Below are positions 57,719 through 64,000 of a stretch of 64,000 bases of DNA, one piece after another (position 1 is the stretch's first letter; every line of letters begins with the position of its first letter). Made by a program: the position numbers and the translations under genes. The DNA comes from Flabesymbios commensalis (Eukaryota > Annelida > Polychaeta > Terebellida > Flabelligeridae): NCBI GenBank assembly GCA_964017125.1, contig OZ024915.1:19781185-19845184 (forward strand). Reading direction: 5' to 3'. The notes below the pieces were generated by a model. The model was not told where the DNA came from. It saw only the letters and a list, made by a program, of their open reading frames with translations, and ran no database searches.

Positions 57719-58054
57719 ATGGACTCTGAGTTTGAAACCATCACTGTAGTTGTTGGAGGAAATGACTGCTACTCAGACAGATTGATCCCGGAAAATATAA
57801 AAAAATTATAATAAACTCATCAAGAAAGCAAAATCTATGTGCCAGGGAAGAGTGACTATGTCCAGTATCTGCCCACGACTTGATACTGTAGACGTCCAAA
57901 GAAAAATTGAACTGACCAATGCAGCCTTAAAAAATCTGTGCGACACACATAGCTGCAGATTTGTCAACAATGACAATTTTTCCAAGCTGGCTGACAAGAC
58001 CGTTAAACGACTCTGTAAGATCGGGTTTCACCCCGGCACTTATCAACGCATCTG
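57719..58054 (+). pseudogene. SGNH-hydrolase piece of a LINE ORF1
   Basis: MDSEFETITVVVGGNDCYSD contains the SGNH block III (GGND). After a frame change near 57810 it continues VTMSSICPRLDT, a Cys/Asn pattern ALKNLCDTHSCRFVNND, and a weak end FHPGTYQRI. GxND...SSICPR...CxFxNND is the series found in the esterase-like ORF1 of several CR1/L2-group LINEs. It may be the start of LINE-D, with 58.06-58.96 kb inserted later, or a separate older fragment. Confidence 0.6.
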
Positions 58055-58961
58055 ACGTGTCGTCAGTGTCCAGGAACTCAATGCCGTAGCATTGACATAA
58101 AGTGAAAGAAATAAGTCCAACAACTGTTGATAGTTAATAGGACATGACTGGTGACTTGTAGTGGCAGCCATTCATTAGCTCCACGTTCAGCTCTCCTTTA
58201 CTTAGTACTGCAAAATCATCCCCAAGTTATTAGAGGAGCGCGCAGCGCGAGGGCTGACGCGAGATTATGCACTAGTTCTGGTATAAACCTTATAGTGCCT
58301 CTCTCTTCTCATCATCCCCAAGTCACCAGTGTCCGTTCTTTTATTACATTCATTAAAATACATGGGTTCATTTCATTGGCCAGGGTATCGGCGCTGCTCG
58401 TCCCGATGATCAGCACCACCTGGCCCAGCAGGCGGGGGGGGGAGGGGTTAGGCGACGATGAACGTCGGTGTCATCGCCAGCGTAACCCCACCTACCCGCC
58501 TAGGTTAGCGTGAGGGGGGGTGGTGACGATGACCATCAGGGTCATCATCACCACCCTTTCATCGCTTCCTTTGAACAATGCGCGCCGTCTTTATCAGGTT
58601 TGTTCAATGGTAAGACCGTCTGTAGTGAGCACACACAACAGGTCGTAAACATAGCAGTGGCTCAGAAGTGCAATCCTGATGTCTGGCGGCGACACGACTG
58701 ATTGCCCCTGCATGCCGATCACAGCACGTTTATTAAGCCTAGCCATAAACAAGACAAACACGGGGATTATAGTGGTTCCTGTGTTATGTAAACCACCTGG
58801 TTAGTCCGTCTACTGGCGAGGTTTAATAGAGCTGAATAATAGAATAAATGTAGTAATAATAATAGGTATAATAATAATGGTAAATTAATAGGATCCATAG
58901 GTGGGTATTTCCATATATACACATATGTAATATAACTACATATATATATATATATGCATAT
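58055..58961. other. No gene seen
   Basis: GC-richer stretch with GGTGACGATGA/TCATCATCACC words and short open frames, then an AT repeat near 58940. Nothing recognisable. Confidence 0.4.
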
Positions 58962-59585
58962 ATGGGCGTGCATGTAGATGTACGCCCTGTTCACCTATGT
59001 ATCCCAGCCAGCAACATAAAGCATTTGGTTCATAGCATAATGTATATGTTGCTTGTTGTATATTATAAAGAATCTGGGATTTTAATCCTGGATTCTACAG
59101 ACTCCCTATTGATGAGAGATAGAGTACATCTGACCTGGCAACCCAGTAATAAATTAGCACTAAATCTGAAGCTCAAAACAACTAAAAAATGTGTGTCGCT
59201 GTACAGATCAAGAGGTAGACCAAGACAGACTAGATATGCCAGTAACTACAGGCGCTCTGATGTAAACCAAACCAGGCCGACAGAGAGAGAATACAATGGA
59301 TTAAAACATTCCCAAAAAGATGAACGACAAACCCACCATTACAGACATGATTCCTACCATCACAGAAGTAGCCAGAACAGAGAAGACCACCAGATACTAA
59401 GACAGAGGCACCAGCAAAGAAGTGACGCATATCATCCCAGAAAAGATCAACACGAATATGACACCAACACTTGTAAAAACACTAGACATGACACCAATAA
59501 CTGTCAATGTGACCACTGCTGGCAATTTAAATGTGAATGCTACTGAAAACTACAGGAGGAAAAGGGAAATCAGGACATAGGCCTC

Positions 59586-60668
59586 ATGCCGTCAAATGGT
59601 AAACAACCTTCTAGTAGAAAAACTTACATGGATGATAACAAAATAGACAATAGTGACACAAATAATATAAAAATGAAACACTGCAACACCAAGACTGAAA
59701 TATATAATCGAAAACAAAACAAAGGAGTGAAAATTGGACATTTGAACATACGAAGCTTATTGAAAAAAATAGATGAAATTAAGATTTTAATACATCAGAA
59801 TAGTTTTGACATTCTAGCTATATCTGCAACATGGTTATGGGACAAAATACCGAATGAACTTGTAAATATACCTGGTTTTAATGTACATAGAAAGGATAGA
59901 CCGAGTCATGGTGGGGGTGTTTTAATATATATAAAGGAGACTTTACCTCATACATATTGTCCAGATCTCACCAATTTGAATAATACTGAAGTGGTCTGGG
60001 CTAGGATTGATAATAAATCTTCCCCTTCTTTTTATGTATCATGTGTATATAACCCCAAAGCGGACGATGAGAACTATTACCAATGCATGTTAAATAATTT
60101 TGAAAATGTTTTAGCAAAGAATAAGGAAATTGTTATCCTTGGTGACTTAAACATTAACTACATCTTAGACGAAAGTTTATGTGAAAATCAAGCTCACTTT
60201 ATAGAAACACTCCTTTGTTGCAAACAATTGATAGTTGAACCTACTCGTATTACACAATCATCTCAGTCAGTCATTGATCATATATATACCACGATGCCTC
60301 ACAACCACTTGGATCACGGGATACTGAAATATACTCTTAGTGATCATTACTTTATATTTACAACTCTGAAATTTAGGCGCCAAGCTTCTCCTCCAAAACT
60401 TATTCACAAAAAAGATTACAATGGAATAAATATAAATGATTTTATTCGCGATTTAATGGATATTGGACTATATAGTGGTGTTATTGATGCTGAATCAACA
60501 TCTGATGCCTGGAGAGATTGGTCAAATGCATTTAATACAGTGGTTAGCAAACATGTCAAAATTAAAGAAATTAGAGTCAAAGATAGGTCAAATCCATGGA
60601 TGACCAACGAAAGTTTAGCCTTTATATATAAGCGTGATTATACTCACCGCATGGCATGGCCGCATTAG
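59586..60668 (+). pseudogene. LINE-D endonuclease
   Basis: AP-like nuclease motifs: IGHLNIRSL (first Asn), LAISATWLW, GGGVLIYIKE, ILGDLNINY (Asp-Asn), VIDHIYT and TLSDHYFIF (Asp-His). The second motif normally reads SETWL; here Glu is Ala, removing the metal-binding residue, so this copy should not nick DNA. The frame ends at 60668 and the reverse transcriptase continues in another frame from about 60686, so a frame change lies between. Confidence 0.85.
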
Positions 60669-60685
60669 CTCTTCTGACAAAATGA

Positions 60686-62480
60686 ATGAATATTAAAAAA
60701 CTGAGAAATTTGGTCATCTCAACAATTCGAAACTCGCAACGATCCTATTATAAGAAAACAATCACAGCCAATAAATCCTGTGACGTTTGGAGAGCAGTAA
60801 ACCAATCCCTGGGAAAAAATAGAGAAAGTTCCATAAAATCAGATCTGTCACCTGATGCGTGGAATGAACACTTTGCGTCCGTTGGAAATAAACTGTGTAG
60901 TAAATTTAGTGAAAATGATGAACTAATATGGAGAAATAACTCGAGTATTTATAACTTTAAATTTAAAAGCCTTCTTGAAGAAGATGTTCTAGCATTTATA
61001 AACAAATTGCCATTTGAAACCAATGTTGATATTCTAGGCTATGATTCTTGTATTCTCAAACTTAGCAGTGAGATTATCTGTAGCAGTCTAACAATCTTAT
61101 TTAATATGTCACTTTATAATGGAGAAATTACAAATGAATGGAAGAAAGCTCGGGTTACTCCAGTTTACAAAAACAAAGGCTCTAAACAAGACCCTAACAA
61201 CTTTCGACCAATTTCTGTAATTGGGCATATTCCAAAGTTATTTGAAAAATTAGTTGACTCTCAATTGAGAGAATATTTACAATCTCACTCTTTCATTACA
61301 CATTCTCAGTCAGCTTTCATGAAACTCCATTCAACCCAGACGTCTTTGCATAATGTGATTGAATATGTGCTTGACAATATCACCGAAAATGAAATCAATG
61401 GTATCTGTATGCTTGATCTTGCTAAATGGTTTGACACAATTGATCACAAATTACTTTTAAAAAAAATAAGCAAATATGGCCTTAATGGCACTGAATTATA
61501 ATGGTTTACAAATTATCTCAATGAACGAACTCAAGTTGTTACCATAAATGGTAAAATGTCTAATACAAAACTCATTGACAAAGGTGTTCCACAGGGATCT
61601 ATACCTGGTCCTCTGCTTTTTACTATATTTATTAATGATTTTCCCTCATGTCTATCTAATGCCTCCTGTAATATTTTTGCTGATGATACTATGATAGGTG
61701 TTAGCGATAAATCTATAACAAAAATACAGCAACTACTTCAGAATGCTGTAAATGAAGCTAATAAATGGTTTGGACAAAATAAGTTAACTTTAAACATAAA
61801 CAAGTGTAATGTACTAATTATATCTAACAAAAATATAGTAGACAGCATAGATATTTTTATAAATGGTGTTAAGCTACCCTTTGTTAAGTCCGCTAAATAT
61901 CTTGGTGTAGAAATAGATAGTAAATTATCCTGGTCTAACCATATAGATGGATTGTGTAAGAAATTGTCTTCGCAAATTTATATCTTAAGAAGGTTGAAAC
62001 AAATTCTCCCAACGGATGATATTAATTGCGTTTACTACGGTATATTTCAGAGTATTATTGATTATTGTATCACTGTCTGGGGCTCTGCTGCACACAATTA
62101 TTTATGTAAAATACAAAAATTACAAAATAGAGCAGCACGACTTCTTGCACAAAACTTTGACTGGAACATTCGTGGTATAGATATTGTGAGAGGTCTAGGG
62201 TGGCAGAATGTTAAAGAAAGATATTGTTTTTTATCATGTTGTCTCACTTATAAATCTCTAAATAATCTAGCTCCTTATTACTTATCTGATCTTTTTTCCT
62301 CCGTTTCTGAATAGCATACTGTTTCAACACGTAATGCAACAAGTAATACTCTACAGCAGCCCTAGTGTAATAATTCTTTATATAAATCATCTTTAAGTGT
62401 GAATGGGTCTAGACTTTGGAATAAGCTACCTTCAGAAATAAGAAGACATTTTCTGCTTTCAAATATAACCTTAAACTATA
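60686..62480 (+). pseudogene. LINE-D reverse transcriptase
   Basis: RVTPVYKNKGSKQDPNNFRP, FMKLHSTQTSLHNVIEYV, MLDLAKWFDTIDH (first catalytic Asp), KGVPQGSIPGPLLF, NIFADDTMIGV (YADD-type box), YLGVEIDSKLSW. The C-terminal end is LSVNGSRLWNKLPSEIR. One frame runs through with three in-frame stops: TAA at 61499-61501 (before WFTNYLNERT), TAG at 62312-62314 and TAG at about 62363. It copies RNA at the nick; broken here but only lightly, so moderately young. Confidence 0.85.
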
Positions 62481-62891
62481 TATGGCTAATAATCAAACCA
62501 TTACTCAATCATAGTTAGGGCTGCAATAAGTGTACATGTCTTATCGCTTTCTCCAATTTATGTAGGTTTTTGTTGGAGTTTTAGTGTGGGGACATTTGTG
62601 TTTTCTTTTCTTTTCACTTTGCTATAAATGTACATGTATATACATTTGTAAACCTATTCAATTAACGCAAAGGCATATATCATCGGATTATGATCTAAAA
62701 TGCCTAATGTACCTTCTATTTTCGTTATTGTAACTATTGTACATAATATGATAATTATTGTTTAAATATGTGTTTCCTCTTTTTATGCAAATTATTGTCA
62801 TAAAACAGGGCACATATGCAAAATATCCAAAGGCTAATAATGTTTTTACCCTGTATAAATATGTTTGAATAAATAAATAAATAAATAAATA

Positions 62892-64000
62892 GAAAAGGCA
62901 TGTGAAACTGACGTATATTTTATTTGGGCCATAATAACCTCTTGCCCACTCTCCCCTGAGCGACCTAGCAAAAAAATGAGTGCGGTTTTGAGAAGAGCCT
63001 AGTTACTGATAGCGCAAGGACTTCCTGCTACCATATCTTTGCTTATCTCGCTGCTTTTGCTACAGCAAATCATCACAGAATCGATTCTAATTGGTAGCAA
63101 AATGATATATCTGTAATATGTACCACCGAGGCTGCTGCAAAGAGCCACAAAATAAAAAAAGGAACTATGCGCGAATGAATTTGTGTGGTGAAACCTTAAC
63201 GCTCGATAATTTCACATTGAAACACATTTGCGATGCTGCCCCAACATTAATCCACTGCGACTTATGGCAAACTGTATAAATGGGCTATATATGTAACGTG
63301 TAACGTTCTGGTCTTTAACAGCTACCTGCACATTTGATTAATGTCAGTTGACGTGTTATGGAAAACATTTCAACTTCGCCTACCTATGTTATTGGTCTAC
63401 AGTCATTATAAATATTTTACTCTTTCAGTGCGGGGATCGACTTTAAACAATGAGCTCTGTATGAGCTCAATAAATATGACAAATAGATGACTATTTAATT
63501 TCAATATTTAATTTATTTGCAACGGAATGAAACATTTGAAAAAAAATATAAAATCTGTCTGTATATTTTATCACATAAAAAGTATTTCTGAACCAGGTGT
63601 TACGGCAATTCAGTTGTATACGGCCAAACACGAATTCCAACCTCTCAAGCTTGACGCCTGGTCATCTAGTTTTGCGTCATCTTCAGGTATAATGACATAA
63701 TTATTAGTTTTAACTGTAGAGGTAGCCAAAAATATCTGTAGGGCTGCCAACCTCTAGAAAAATAAACCCATTATTTTTTCTTCTTCTTCTTATTTTTTTT
63801 TCTTCCAGCAAACATAACTATACTGGTTTAATGTTGGTTTAATGTTGGTTTAATGTTGGACCAGATATCCGTAAAATGGTCCAACCAGGATGTGAACATA
63901 GGCCTATAAAATTATACCTACGTACAAATTCTAACAAAAAGAATGATAAAATAAAGTCAATTATCATCGTGCAGCGAGTGCTAGGAAAATCTTACTCAAT
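62892..64000. other. No gene seen
   Basis: AT-rich DNA. Near 63824-63856 a 13-bp phrase GGTTTAATGTTGG is repeated three to four times. No exon found. Confidence 0.4.

Larger units (their letters stand above)
58962..62891 (+). mobile_element. LINE-D, CR1/L2-group LINE, nearly complete
   Basis: Order: ORF1 end (58962-59546), AP-like endonuclease (59586-60668), reverse transcriptase (60686-62314 and beyond), 3' untranslated region of about 400 bp, and an AATA-repeat tail at 62868-62891. The ORF1 end has RDRVHLTWQPSNKLALNLK, like block V of an SGNH domain (DGVHL), followed by a Gln/Arg/His-rich basic tail. Four or five lesions are seen. The group label is from motif style and is not certain. Confidence 0.85.

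Noticed and set aside
58962-59060. Signal for an independent small gene at the AT repeat
   Set aside because: The frame runs into the LINE-D ORF1 end and is better read as part of it.

Overview
This window looks like gene-poor nuclear DNA of an aquatic invertebrate animal; a mollusc is plausible but not proven. The signs are AT-rich intergenic sequence, GT-AG introns, a trypsin-like gene and a NAT16-like acetyltransferase gene, tRNA-derived SINEs, several non-LTR retrotransposons, an Ngaro-type element and an unusual PIN/XPG-nuclease DNA transposon. There are no bacterial features. Host coding sequence is a small minority; most of what can be named is mobile or tandemly repeated DNA.

Layout. 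0.3-1.0 kb: 3' remnant of a PIN/XPG-type transposon gene (+). 1.7-2.8 kb: tandem repeat packed with TGACCT. 2.8-6.3 kb: a minus-strand LINE (LINE-A) and two SINE copies, possibly inside an older inverted-repeat element. 7.4-14.1 kb: one Ngaro-type tyrosine-recombinase retrotransposon with split direct repeats that are almost identical, so a young copy; between its first two coding blocks lies an array of covarying hairpins. 14.4-18.6 kb (-): an SRCR/trypsin-like gene in at least four exons whose catalytic Ser is Ile. One intron is filled by a tandem array that has copied the preceding exon's end together with its splice donor. 21.2-21.4 kb: degenerate exon of a NAT16-like gene. 22.4-23.1 kb: second AGGTCA-rich repeat. 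24.1-24.65 kb: LINE relic (LINE-C). 26.66-34.28 kb: 7.6-kb DNA transposon with inverted ends, a 3-bp AGC target duplication and minus-strand genes. 34.3-36.7 kb: possible decayed relative. 38.2-50.4 kb: a second NAT16-like locus (-), whose first coding exon is split by a 6.1-kb foldback element (44.1-50.2 kb). Its intron holds a 42-bp minisatellite and LINE-B between 245-bp inverted arms. 52.7-54.0 kb: non-autonomous element with inverted ends. 57.2-62.9 kb: dimeric SINE, an SGNH-domain piece and a nearly complete LINE (LINE-D).

The genes do not form a pathway. The links between them are insertion, duplication and interruption: the NAT16-like gene occurs once with an empty site and once filled by the foldback element, and the protease gene is altered by amplification of its own exon-intron boundary. 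The two strongest leads are the hairpin array in the Ngaro element, with a constant loop and compensating stems, and the amplified splice-donor array, which may supply repeated 27-nt in-frame microexons.
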